Assembly: GCA_003228415.1 (NCBI GenBank)
Contig: QIDL01000468.1
Location: 1-7,594, forward strand
Length of the DNA stretch: 7,594 nt
Direction of reading: 5' to 3'
Source of the DNA: Gammaproteobacteria bacterium
GTDB lineage: Bacteria; Pseudomonadota; Gammaproteobacteria; Pseudomonadales; Azotimanducaceae
The notes beneath the pieces are model-generated. The model was not told the DNA's origin and ran no database searches. It saw only the letters and a program-made list of their open reading frames with translations. The position numbers and the translations under genes are program-made. The first letter of the stretch is position 1. Every line of letters starts with the position of its first letter. This document shows, piece by piece, positions 1 through 6,042 of the stretch.

Positions 1-1602
1 AGCCTTCAACATGGGCCACCCGTTCACCTCACGGGCCGTGGTGGTGCCGATATCGCTGTCCGAATACATGAAGGGCGAGATAAGTGCGATCGAGGTCAGC
101 CTGCCGTTCTCAAAGCATCGCACGGGCACCAGGAAATCGACCTCGGTTCTGGCCCATCGGCCCATGTTGTTGGTCGCAGACGCCATCTCATCGAATGCCA
201 TCACCGTCATATAGACGTAACGGCCATACGGCCGGTAGAGGCATCCCGTCTGATCTGTCACCCCGCTGTTCAGGTAGGCGTCGCAGAAGGTTTCAAGCTG
301 CTCCGGATCTGCCAGCAGCGGTAACACCCGGACTCGAGTTTCCGGAAACGCGAACGGGCCGGTTGCCACCTGGAAGGCCGCCGAGCCGGTGGTGTTATAC
401 GCCTTGTAGTCCGGTTTATCGGGCCTGGGGCGGGCAATCCTGTGATCGTTGCGCCAGTAGTCCCGGTTGGTTCGCCAGCACAGTCGCTGCCCTTTCTGGT
501 AGAGCAGATCCATTTCCTGCCAGAACGGCACCAATGGCTTCAATGTCGCGACACTACTATCGGATGAGTCTTCTTCTACCTCCAGGCCGAGAGTCTCGAC
601 GATCGGCAGTGCTTCGTGGCGATGCACACGCACACGAAATCCTCCCGACAGATCGCCACGCAGCATCGCGCCTTCGCCGAGCAGCCCGGACTCCCGGATA
701 CGGGTAATCCGGACCTGTGCGTTGGTCAGCGCCTGATAGCAGATCTGCTCCGGGTCCTCCGCATCTCTGAACTGCTTGAGATTGATGGTGTTGGCCGAGA
801 TCGACCGGGTCATCTGCTGCATGCTGCGAACCACGGCGGGTGCGGTCTCAACCATGGATTCAAGATCATCGATACCCGGGCCACCCCACAGCGGACCGAA
901 CATCGATGTGGCGCCCTGCATCATGAGATCCAGCCACTCGATGCTGTTGCGGGCCAGAGACATGATCGGCCCGTTGCGAGAGCCGGGTCGAACCGGTATC
1001 GAGCTGTAGTTGGGTGGCGCGTACTCTTCGATCACGATCAGGTCCCGGGGCTGCGGGCGTTCGTTCCGATAGAGCTGATCGAATATGTGTGTAGACATTC
1101 TCAACACTTCACGATTCGCCATGGGATGTTGAGTGAGCGGATCCGCCACGTTGTCGAACCAGCCCTGCACCTTTGGCCATCCGAAAACCTCCCGGCCCTC
1201 CACCTGCGAACTCTCGTTGTCCACATAAATGAACGGGGCATTCTGGGCGAACCCTTTGAATCTCAGTTTTCCGTCCCGCTGCCGTTGATACCAGCGAACC
1301 GGCACCGCGAAGAACAGTTCGTTCTGCGAGGTCCATCCGAGGTTTCCGGTGGCCTGGGACATGCGCCCATAGTTGGCGACGCACAGCATGACCACCGGCG
1401 CCAACGGCCGAAACACAGCAAACTCAGGCGCAACGTTCAAAAAGTTGTCACAAAACCGTTGCAGCTTGCTCATGTCGGCCTTCAGGGGGAAGTAACGGAT
1501 CGTGGTTCCCGGAAATGTAAACGGCGGCGGCGCTGTCACCGTCGCAAATCCCCGCCATGGATTGAATGGTGGGTTCACAGGTCGTTCTCTGCGCCGGCTC
1601 AC
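1..1602 (-). CDS. Tandem acetoacetate-decarboxylase-like protein (C-terminus off window)
   Basis: An uninterrupted minus-strand frame runs from GTG at 1602 to the left edge: 534 codons and no stop, so it is partial at the C-terminus. The start is supported by GGGAG five nt upstream and lies 13 nt after the prenyl synthase stop; a second in-frame GTG nine codons in is less well placed. The protein contains two related ADC-like units. Residues about 27-55 and 416-445 match (PFTFPGTTIRYFPL versus PFAFPETRVRVLPL, then FCDNFLN versus FCDAYLN). Residues about 98-147 match 489-534, ending in GREVFGWPKVQG and AREVNGWPMLKA. Acetoacetate decarboxylases carry a Schiff-base lysine in a Gly-aromatic-Pro-Lys-Lys motif. 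Unit 1 keeps the first lysine (K144), while unit 2 has Met531. The C-terminal half of unit 1 is about residues 271-341. It is separated from the N-terminal half by an extra helical stretch (about 200-265) rich in Met, Leu and Trp. A lyase, dehydratase or carbonyl-chemistry role is possible, but the substrate is unknown. It is the last gene seen of the three-gene operon. Confidence 0.85.
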   Translation of the reverse strand, partial: MSRRRERPVNPPFNPWRGFATVTAPPPFTFPGTTIRYFPLKADMSKLQRFCDNFLNVAPEFAVFRPLAPVVMLCVANYGRMSQATGNLGWTSQNELFFAVPVRWYQRQRDGKLRFKGFAQNAPFIYVDNESSQVEGREVFGWPKVQGWFDNVADPLTQHPMANREVLRMSTHIFDQLYRNERPQPRDLIVIEEYAPPNYSSIPVRPGSRNGPIMSLARNSIEWLDLMMQGATSMFGPLWGGPGIDDLESMVETAPAVVRSMQQMTRSISANTINLKQFRDAEDPEQICYQALTNAQVRITRIRESGLLGEGAMLRGDLSGGFRVRVHRHEALPIVETLGLEVEEDSSDSSVATLKPLVPFWQEMDLLYQKGQRLCWRTNRDYWRNDHRIARPRPDKPDYKAYNTTGSAAFQVATGPFAFPETRVRVLPLLADPEQLETFCDAYLNSGVTDQTGCLYRPYGRYVYMTVMAFDEMASATNNMGRWARTEVDFLVPVRCFENGRLTSIALISPFMYSDSDIGTTTAREVNGWPMLKA

Positions 1603-1615
1603 TGCTTCTCCCTCA

Positions 1616-2659
1616 TCAGTTCCGTTCGAATACCCAGGTGGCAAGACCTTCGATGAACCGCTTATCGCGTGATGGCGGAAGCCCCCCGTAGGCTGTTTCG
1701 AACTCTGCCAACGCGGCGCCGGCGAGACCGTGGGCCACCTGTCTTGCGTAGTCGACGCACTCATAGTGATCGATGCGGTCACGCAGCCAGGCGACTTCGA
1801 TCGGGCACTTGCTGGTTCGGTCGAGGGCCAGAGTGCGACCTACCCGTCGCCGTTCTTCGTCGGTGGCCTCCTCGAGCAACCGAATGATCATCAGCGTGCG
1901 CTTGCCCTCCCAGAGATCCCCGTCCTGCTCCTTGCCGTAGCGTTTGTCGGCGATCAGATTGAGCAGGTCATCCTGTATCTGAAAGGCTGCGCCCAGGAAA
2001 AAGCCGAAGCGGATGAAGCGCTCCACCTCCACGCGCCCGCGGGTACCGATCAACGCACCCACTCTGGTGGGATAGATGGTGGCGAGCCAGCAGGTCTTCT
2101 TCATGACCATCTCCAGATAGTCACCTTCGGTCACGTCCATCGAGTTGTCGCTGCGCCAGCCGAGTTCCATGGCCTGACCTTCCGCCGACTCTCTCGCGAC
2201 GATCTCAACTTCCTCGATGATTCGCAGACTCAACTCCGGGCCAAGGCGGGCCTGGTTGTCGATCAACGGTCGAAGGCTCAACAGCGTCAGGGTGTCGCCG
2301 GCGTTGACCGCGATCGGAACACCATGAATTTCGTGCAGCGTCGGTTTACCACGACGCTCCAGGCTTTCATCCTCAATGTCATCGTGGATCAGCAACGCGT
2401 TGTGCATGAGTTCAAGTGATACCGCGGAGTTGATCGCATCTTCTAGCGGCGCACCGAATGCTCGCGCCGTTGCGATGCAGATGCTGGGGCGCATCATTTT
2501 GCCCCCGCGCCGAGGATAGTCCGCGACGATGTCGTAGAGGTGTTTGCGCGGCTCTCGGTCAGGCAAGTACCTGCCCAACGCCTTACGGGTATGGGATCCG
2601 TATCTTGCCAGCGTTTCGGCCACCAGCGAGGGTGTTTGCGAAGCTGTCAAGCGCTTCAA
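1616..2659 (-). CDS. Trans-type polyprenyl diphosphate synthase
   Basis: This 347-residue protein belongs to the all-alpha FPP/GGPP/polyprenyl synthase family, which condenses isopentenyl diphosphate with an allylic diphosphate using Mg2+. Visible motifs are RGGKMMRP (51-58, diphosphate binding) and the first Asp-rich motif DDIED (93-97), followed by RRGKPT. They continue with GQAMELGW (161-168), KKT (187-189), FQIQDDLLN (226-234, second Asp-rich motif with Asn for the last Asp) and GKEQDGDLWEGKRT (242-255). Residue -5 to the first motif is Ala88. In this family a small residue there, rather than an aromatic one, tends to allow products longer than farnesyl; this is inference only. Reading upstream in frame gives a 447-residue frame, but its first 100 residues are low-quality sequence overlapping the upstream gene. 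I therefore chose the TTG at 2659, which overlaps that gene's TGA (TTGA) and gives a normal family length. The Shine-Dalgarno is weak, suggesting translational coupling. TTG at 2650 or GTG at 2623 are alternatives. The double ADC-like gene follows. Confidence 0.93.
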   Translation of the reverse strand: MKRLTASQTPSLVAETLARYGSHTRKALGRYLPDREPRKHLYDIVADYPRRGGKMMRPSICIATARAFGAPLEDAINSAVSLELMHNALLIHDDIEDESLERRGKPTLHEIHGVPIAVNAGDTLTLLSLRPLIDNQARLGPELSLRIIEEVEIVARESAEGQAMELGWRSDNSMDVTEGDYLEMVMKKTCWLATIYPTRVGALIGTRGRVEVERFIRFGFFLGAAFQIQDDLLNLIADKRYGKEQDGDLWEGKRTLMIIRLLEEATDEERRRVGRTLALDRTSKCPIEVAWLRDRIDHYECVDYARQVAHGLAGAALAEFETAYGGLPPSRDKRFIEGLATWVFERN

Positions 2660-3366
2660 CCCAACTGAACGTTCAGTGTTCCCACGGGTTGCCGGTTGGC
2701 CGTATCGAGAACCACACCGACATACTGACCTTTCAGATTCTCGGGATCGGATCGAATTTCGACCAGAAGTGTTTCTTCGTCCGGTGATGAGCAGTTGACG
2801 GACATGGCGGGACCATCGCCGTCCAGAGGAACCAGGCTGGAGATTTCTACGTGATTGGTCGCGCTGCCATTGTGAAATTGAAGATCCATCCTGGTTCTGA
2901 GGGCCGACTGGACTTCGAAGACAACGTTGACGGTCGCCGACTGATCGTCCCAGCTCCATTCGTCGCTGTCGTCATCGTCATGGTCATCGACATCGTCGTA
3001 GTCGCCATTGTCGCCGTAGTCATCCCGATAGCCCCGGGAGCCATCGTCCCCGGCTTCCTCGGAAACGGTCATCAGATCACTGTAGCGACCGACCATGTCG
3101 AACCAGTTGTTGATCAACTCCATGTAAAGTTCCATCCAGCGCCGATATACCGCACTGTTTGCCGGCATGCCTGGGGGTGACAGATTGGTCAGCCGTCGCG
3201 CGAACCGTGTGCCTTGCCGCAGCCAGGCTTCGCTGACTTCATAGCCGGTCCGCACCGCATCTTCGATGAAATCCCTATCTCCTCCGCGCGCGGACCCAGA
3301 GTCCGCGTCCGGTCGTCGATTAGGGTGCTTGCGCCCAGCAGGTGGTCGCTGCTTGATCTTCGCCAT
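2656..3366 (-). CDS. Unrecognised protein with acidic linker
   Basis: This 236-residue protein heads the operon, and I do not recognise its family. The ATG at 3366 has a strong Shine-Dalgarno (GGGAGAGGG, 3369-3377), so a possible N-terminal extension to 3459 is not used. Residues 1-30 are basic and polar (Lys, Arg, Pro rich) with no signal peptide or membrane segment. Residues about 31-102 look helical and amphipathic, including RRWMELYMELINNWFDMVGR (75-94), a pattern reminiscent of phasins or PHA-synthase partner subunits but not diagnostic. Residues about 106-137 are a hydrophilic tract dominated by Asp with some Gly and Tyr, probably disordered. Residues about 144-236 alternate hydrophobic and polar residues like a beta-sandwich, ending in GQYVGVVLDTANRQPVGTLN. 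Its stop overlaps the prenyl synthase start, so the two are probably translationally coupled. A scaffold, granule-surface or partner-protein role is conceivable but unproven. Confidence 0.85.
   Translation of the reverse strand: MAKIKQRPPAGRKHPNRRPDADSGSARGGDRDFIEDAVRTGYEVSEAWLRQGTRFARRLTNLSPPGMPANSAVYRRWMELYMELINNWFDMVGRYSDLMTVSEEAGDDGSRGYRDDYGDNGDYDDVDDHDDDDSDEWSWDDQSATVNVVFEVQSALRTRMDLQFHNGSATNHVEISSLVPLDGDGPAMSVNCSSPDEETLLVEIRSDPENLKGQYVGVVLDTANRQPVGTLNVQLG
2664..2677. repeat. 14-bp perfect palindrome at gene junction
   Basis: ACTGAACGTTCAGT is self-complementary. It lies in the last codons of the acidic-linker gene, five nt upstream of the proposed TTG start of the prenyl synthase. In mRNA it could form a 5-bp stem with an ACGT loop just where a ribosome would re-initiate. 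It may equally be chance within coding sequence. Confidence 0.35.
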
Positions 3367-3477
3367 GGCCCTCTCCCAAACGCCAATTCCTGTCTGTTCC
3401 GATGCGGCGGCGAAAACGGCGCACGCGCGCGCTCTGCCACAGCAGCGCTCGGAGTCCATTCGAGCAGCGGACCTACT

Positions 3478-3506
3478 TTAATAGCGTTATCGCGGTGGTT
3501 TGTAAA
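3478..3506 (-). promoter_or_regulatory. Putative sigma70 promoter of the prenyl-synthase operon
   Basis: On the minus strand TTTACA (3506-3501, 5 of 6 matches to the -35 consensus) is followed after exactly 17 nt by TATTAA (3483-3478, 4 of 6 matches to the -10 consensus). The predicted transcript would begin near 3470, giving a leader of about 100 nt before the ATG at 3366. The site lies in the only gap upstream of the three-gene operon. The rest of the gap (3367-3607) holds the GC-rich leader and a short tandem repeat; I see no convincing terminator for the GST gene. Confidence 0.45.
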
Positions 3507-3531
3507 CAGATCTTTGGCTGTGTGATTTTTC

Positions 3532-3563
3532 GGAGTTCGGGAGTTCGGGAGTTGGGGACTTCG
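3532..3563. repeat. 8-bp tandem repeat, four copies
   Basis: Four consecutive 8-nt units read GGAGTTCG, GGAGTTCG, GGAGTTGG and GGACTTCG. The first two are identical, and the last two each differ by one base. The array lies between the end of the GST gene and the putative operon promoter, about 26 nt upstream of its -35 element. It has no inverted symmetry, so it is not a hairpin terminator. It could be slippage-prone DNA or stacked protein-binding sites. Confidence 0.6.
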
Positions 3564-3607
3564 GTAGATAGAGACGACGGAAAGTCTGCGCCTGCTATCC
3601 GGGTATT

Positions 3608-4222
3608 CTACTGCGCGGCGATGACCTTCTTCACCACCGGGTCCGACAACATTCTGGCTCTGTGATCGGCTACCCTGGGGAATTGGTTGGGATCGACACC
3701 GTCTGCTTTCAACCAGGATGCGATGGTGAACAGATACATGTCAGCAATACCGTAATCCTCGCCCATCACCCATGGACCTCTGAACAGTCTGGTTTCGATG
3801 GTCTCAAAACACTCGCTCATGGATTCCGGCGTCTTGCGTTTCATTTCACTGATCGCGGCAGGATCGTCTGCCCATCGATAGCCGCGCACACCATGGGCAT
3901 GAGCGACATGAACCGTCGAGCTCAGGTAGGTGCAGAATGACAGCAACTGGGCAAACGCAAACGGATCGTCCCTCGGTGTGAGGCCTGCTTCCGGAGCGGA
4001 TTGGCTGATGTACACCAGAATCGCCAGATTCTCGGTCAGGGTGCCATCGGGCGTCACCAGCACGGGCACTCTTCCTTTCGGATTAATCGATAAATAGTCA
4101 TCTCCACGCTGTTCATTGTTCCCGAAATCAACCTTTATGGCTTCATATGCCGCCCCTGTCTGTTCCAGGGCGATATGTGACGCAAGAGAGCAGGAATGCG
4201 GCGCGTAGAACAGTCGATACAT
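3608..4222 (-). CDS. Glutathione S-transferase, beta-class-like
   Basis: This 204-residue cytosolic protein has full GST length and layout. The N-terminal thioredoxin-like domain (about 1-77) has Cys11 in HSCSLASHIALE, matching the catalytic Cys10 of bacterial beta-class GSTs. It also has NPKGRVPVL with the expected cis-Pro53, and TLTENLAIL (61-69), where Glu64 and Asn65 replace the common Glu-Ser pair that contacts glutathione. The C-terminal helical domain (about 86-204) includes His105, which may match the active-site His106 of E. coli GST, and GEDYGIADMYLF (154-165) with the conserved folding-motif Asp161. The ATG at 4222 has a near-perfect Shine-Dalgarno (AAAGGAGG, 4237-4230). The gene diverges from the marR-emrAB-type operon across 191 nt, so it may share its regulator and detoxify the same compounds by conjugation with glutathione. 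The specific substrate cannot be told from sequence. Confidence 0.93.
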   Translation of the reverse strand: MYRLFYAPHSCSLASHIALEQTGAAYEAIKVDFGNNEQRGDDYLSINPKGRVPVLVTPDGTLTENLAILVYISQSAPEAGLTPRDDPFAFAQLLSFCTYLSSTVHVAHAHGVRGYRWADDPAAISEMKRKTPESMSECFETIETRLFRGPWVMGEDYGIADMYLFTIASWLKADGVDPNQFPRVADHRARMLSDPVVKKVIAAQ

Positions 4223-4256
4223 GATCTGGCCTCCTTTCGATGAAATGGCTGCTCAT

Positions 4257-4280
4257 TGGAACATTCCAGGTCAAGGAATG
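4257..4280. repeat. Overlapping short inverted repeats upstream of the GST gene
   Basis: TGGAA-CA-TTCCA (4257-4268) is a perfect 5-bp inverted repeat. It overlaps a second one, CATTCC and GGAATG, with a 7-nt spacer (4262-4280). They lie 35-58 nt upstream of the GST start codon, where an operator or a leader hairpin could act. The arms are short and chance is possible. The remainder of the 4223-4413 gap shows no strong -35/-10 pair for the GST gene. Confidence 0.3.
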
Positions 4281-4382
4281 GCAGCGCCTGGCAGCGTGCC
4301 TGCTCCCAGCGCGTCTGCTCCGAGGCGCGGGTTCTCATCGAGTTGATCCGAATCAAGCGCCAGACCGGATTCCGGGCTATCA

Positions 4383-4409
4383 TTAGCTTCCTATTAAGTA
4401 GGAAGCTAA
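4383..4409. promoter_or_regulatory. Probable MarR/SlyA-type operator, 27-bp perfect inverted repeat
   Basis: TTAGCTTCCTA (4383-4393) and TAGGAAGCTAA (4399-4409) are perfect reverse complements separated by TTAAG. The repeat ends four nt before the marR ATG at 4414, and its right arm contains the likely Shine-Dalgarno AGGAAG (4400-4405). The outer ends TTAGC and GCTAA match the ends of the known SlyA site TTAGCAAGCTAA, although the centre is longer here. A possible -10 (TATCAT, 4378-4383) abuts the left arm, but no good -35 accompanies it. Binding would block transcription or translation initiation of the regulator's own operon. In RNA the arms could form an 11-bp hairpin hiding the ribosome site. 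Confidence 0.75.
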
Positions 4410-4413
4410 CCAA

Positions 4414-4875
4414 ATGGCGGAACCCCTCCTGTCAACCCGTTCCCTCGAGCCCCCCGAGAGCTTCGTTTTTCCGCTGCTGAGCCTGGCCCGGCATTGGCGC
4501 TGGTGGCTCGATCGCCGCCTCAAGCCCGAGGGCGTGACCCAGGGCACGTGGTTCATCCTGGCATATCTCAAGCTCGGTGGTGACGGTATGGCGCAGAAAG
4601 ACCTGGCGAAGTTCATCGGTATCGAAGGACCCACTCTGGTCGGGCACCTCGACCGCCTCGAAAAATATGGCCTGGTGGAACGTCGGGAGGACGCCGGCGA
4701 CCGCCGCTCGCGCACCGTTCACTTGACCCCCGCCGCCGAGCCGCTGTGGTCGAAGGTCTCACACATCGCATCCGCGATGCGCACCGAGCTGCTCGAAGGC
4801 GTCTCGCAGGACGATCTCGCCGCATGCACCCGGGTATTCGAGCGCATCAAGGCGAACGCAGCAGACCGGTTCTGA
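4414..4875 (+). CDS. MarR-family regulator, SlyA-like
   Basis: This 153-residue winged helix-turn-helix protein has normal MarR length. Residues about 15-50 form the N-terminal dimerisation helices. Residues about 57-86 hold the DNA-recognition helices (MAQKDLAKFIGIEGPTLVGH, then LDRLEKYGLVERRED). The wing carries DRRSR (96-100) before HLTPAA, and the C-terminal helices (about 110-150) complete the dimer interface. GVTQGTWFIL and the IGIE-P-LV-LD-LE pattern closely resemble SlyA. Proteins of this family act as dimers, usually repress an adjacent pump operon, and release DNA on binding phenolic, aromatic or oxidising ligands. The ATG follows AGGAAG by eight nt, within the palindromic operator. 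The membrane-fusion gene begins 21 nt downstream, so regulator and pump are almost certainly co-transcribed and autoregulated. The divergent GST gene may be a second target. The inducer is unknown. Confidence 0.95.
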   Translation: MAEPLLSTRSLEPPESFVFPLLSLARHWRWWLDRRLKPEGVTQGTWFILAYLKLGGDGMAQKDLAKFIGIEGPTLVGHLDRLEKYGLVERREDAGDRRSRTVHLTPAAEPLWSKVSHIASAMRTELLEGVSQDDLAACTRVFERIKANAADRF

Positions 4876-4896
4876 GACAGACCTGGAGACAGATCG

Positions 4897-6042
4897 ATGG
4901 CCGAACAGGAAGCTCAGGAACGTTGGAACGCAGAATCTACCGAGGAACAGGTAGTGAGCGAAAGCCTGGTTCGCCGCCTGTTTCCCTATGCACTCGCTGC
5001 GGTCGCTGTCGCTGCCTCGGTATGGATCGGCTCGCTGTTCGTCGATCGTTATTTCAACCTCTATATAGACGATGCGCGCATCGGCGCCGACGTCATCACC
5101 GTCGCCAGTCGCGTTCCCGGTTGGATCGCCGAGCTTCGCGTCGGTGCCACCGACGTGGTCAGGAAGGGCGATCTGCTCGTCGTTCTCGATAGCCGTGAGG
5201 CGGACACCAAGCTCGCCGAACTCGAGGCGCAGTTGAAGGGCACCCAGGAGGAATGGCAGCAATCCCAAACACGCCTGGAGATGGCGGGCGAACAGATCAG
5301 CAGCCGTTATCAGGCGTATGAGTATCGTCTCGCAGCCGCCAAGGCCATCGTCGCGGCAGCGCAATCCGATCTTGCGCTGGCGAAAAGCGATTTCGAGCGC
5401 ATCGATGCCTTGCTGAAACGCGGTGTGGTCTCCCGACAGGAATGGGAAGAGGATCGCGCGCGGTATCAGGGAGCCCAGATAGACCTGCAGCGAGCCCAGG
5501 CCGATGTGGCGACTGCCAACGCGAACCTGGTCGAAGCCGCGGCCGAGCGTCAGCAGCTCGAACTGCTGGCTGGCGAGCAGATATTGCTGCTTTACCGCGA
5601 AGAACAGGTGAGAGCCGCGCTCGCGCGCGCCAGGCTCGATGTCGAAGATCACCGTCTTCGAAGTTCAGTCGATGCTGTCATCGATCGTACCTTTGCCAAC
5701 GAAGGCGAGTACGTTCTGCCCGGCCAGCGGCTGGTCATGCTCCACGACCGAAGCGAAGTCTGGGTGGAATCAAACGTGATGGAAACCGACCTCAGGTATC
5801 TGCAAGTCGGCATGCCCGCGACGGTGATCGTAGACGCATTCCCCGACGAGGTTTTCGAGGGGACCATCATTCGCGTTGGAGATGTCGCCACCAGCCAGTT
5901 CGCGCTGCTGCCCAACCCCAACCCAAGCGGCAACTTCACCAAGATTTCGCAACGTATGCCGGTGCGCATCGCGCTCGAGCAGCGCGATAACAAGCTGCGG
6001 CCCGGCATGATGGTGGAGATCAAAATTGCCATCGATCGTTGA
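4897..6042 (+). CDS. emrA: EmrA/HlyD-type periplasmic membrane-fusion protein
   Basis: This 381-residue adaptor would link an inner-membrane MFS pump to a TolC-like outer-membrane channel; no channel gene lies in the window. Residues 1-28 are a cytosolic tail and about 30-49 a single transmembrane anchor (LFPYALAAVAVAASVWIGSL). Next come the first lipoyl/barrel-sandwich half (about 65-102, VASRVPGWIAELRV and VRKGDLLVVLD) and a long Ala/Glu/Gln-rich coiled-coil hairpin (about 103-250). The second lipoyl half is about 251-284 (FANEGEYVLPGQRLVML), and the beta-barrel follows at about 286-379. The barrel contains LLPNPNPSGNFTKISQRMPV (337-356), a strong EmrA-family signature. The ATG has GGAG eight nt upstream (4885-4888). 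Its last 17 nt overlap the MFS gene, indicating translational coupling of the two pump subunits. The symbol is given at family level; orthology to E. coli emrA is not shown. Confidence 0.95.
   Translation: MAEQEAQERWNAESTEEQVVSESLVRRLFPYALAAVAVAASVWIGSLFVDRYFNLYIDDARIGADVITVASRVPGWIAELRVGATDVVRKGDLLVVLDSREADTKLAELEAQLKGTQEEWQQSQTRLEMAGEQISSRYQAYEYRLAAAKAIVAAAQSDLALAKSDFERIDALLKRGVVSRQEWEEDRARYQGAQIDLQRAQADVATANANLVEAAAERQQLELLAGEQILLLYREEQVRAALARARLDVEDHRLRSSVDAVIDRTFANEGEYVLPGQRLVMLHDRSEVWVESNVMETDLRYLQVGMPATVIVDAFPDEVFEGTIIRVGDVATSQFALLPNPNPSGNFTKISQRMPVRIALEQRDNKLRPGMMVEIKIAIDR
6015..6028 (+). promoter_or_regulatory. Ribosome binding site fixing a TTG start for the MFS gene
   Basis: GGAG at 6015-6018 is followed by seven nt and TTG (6026-6028) in the MFS frame, which is open from 6011. 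The next in-frame ATG is at 6164, inside the first membrane segment, so it would truncate the protein. The site lies inside the 3' end of the emrA-like gene, so pump translation is probably coupled to adaptor translation. Confidence 0.7.

Noticed and set aside
616..1656. Plus-strand open frame of 346 codons
   Set aside because: It lies antisense to the double ADC-like gene. Its translation is rich in Arg and His with no recognisable domain, while the minus strand shows two matching domains and a Shine-Dalgarno.
1730..2419. Plus-strand open frame of 229 codons
   Set aside because: It is antisense to the prenyl synthase, whose motifs are unmistakable; the plus-strand product shows no family pattern.
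2660..2959. N-terminal extension of the prenyl synthase to an ATG at 2959
   Set aside because: The extra 100 residues are low-complexity Arg/Ser/Gly sequence overlapping the acidic-protein gene in another frame, and the family does not carry such an extension.
3367..3459. N-terminal extension of the acidic protein to an ATG at 3459
   Set aside because: The ATG at 3366 has a strong Shine-Dalgarno, and the extension is Cys/Arg/Ala-rich sequence covering the leader region.
3524..3607. Rho-independent terminator after the GST gene
   Set aside because: The tandem repeat has no complementary arm, and the repeated CTGCGC words are direct rather than inverted, so no stem followed by a T-run is seen.
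4135..4413. Minus-strand small frame of 92 codons running from the marR operator into the GST gene
   Set aside because: It overlaps the GST 5' end out of frame, lacks a ribosome site, and its first residues simply read the palindrome.
4759..5652. Minus-strand open frame of 297 codons
   Set aside because: It is antisense to the marR end and the emrA-like gene, a common artefact in GC-rich DNA; no domain is visible in its translation.
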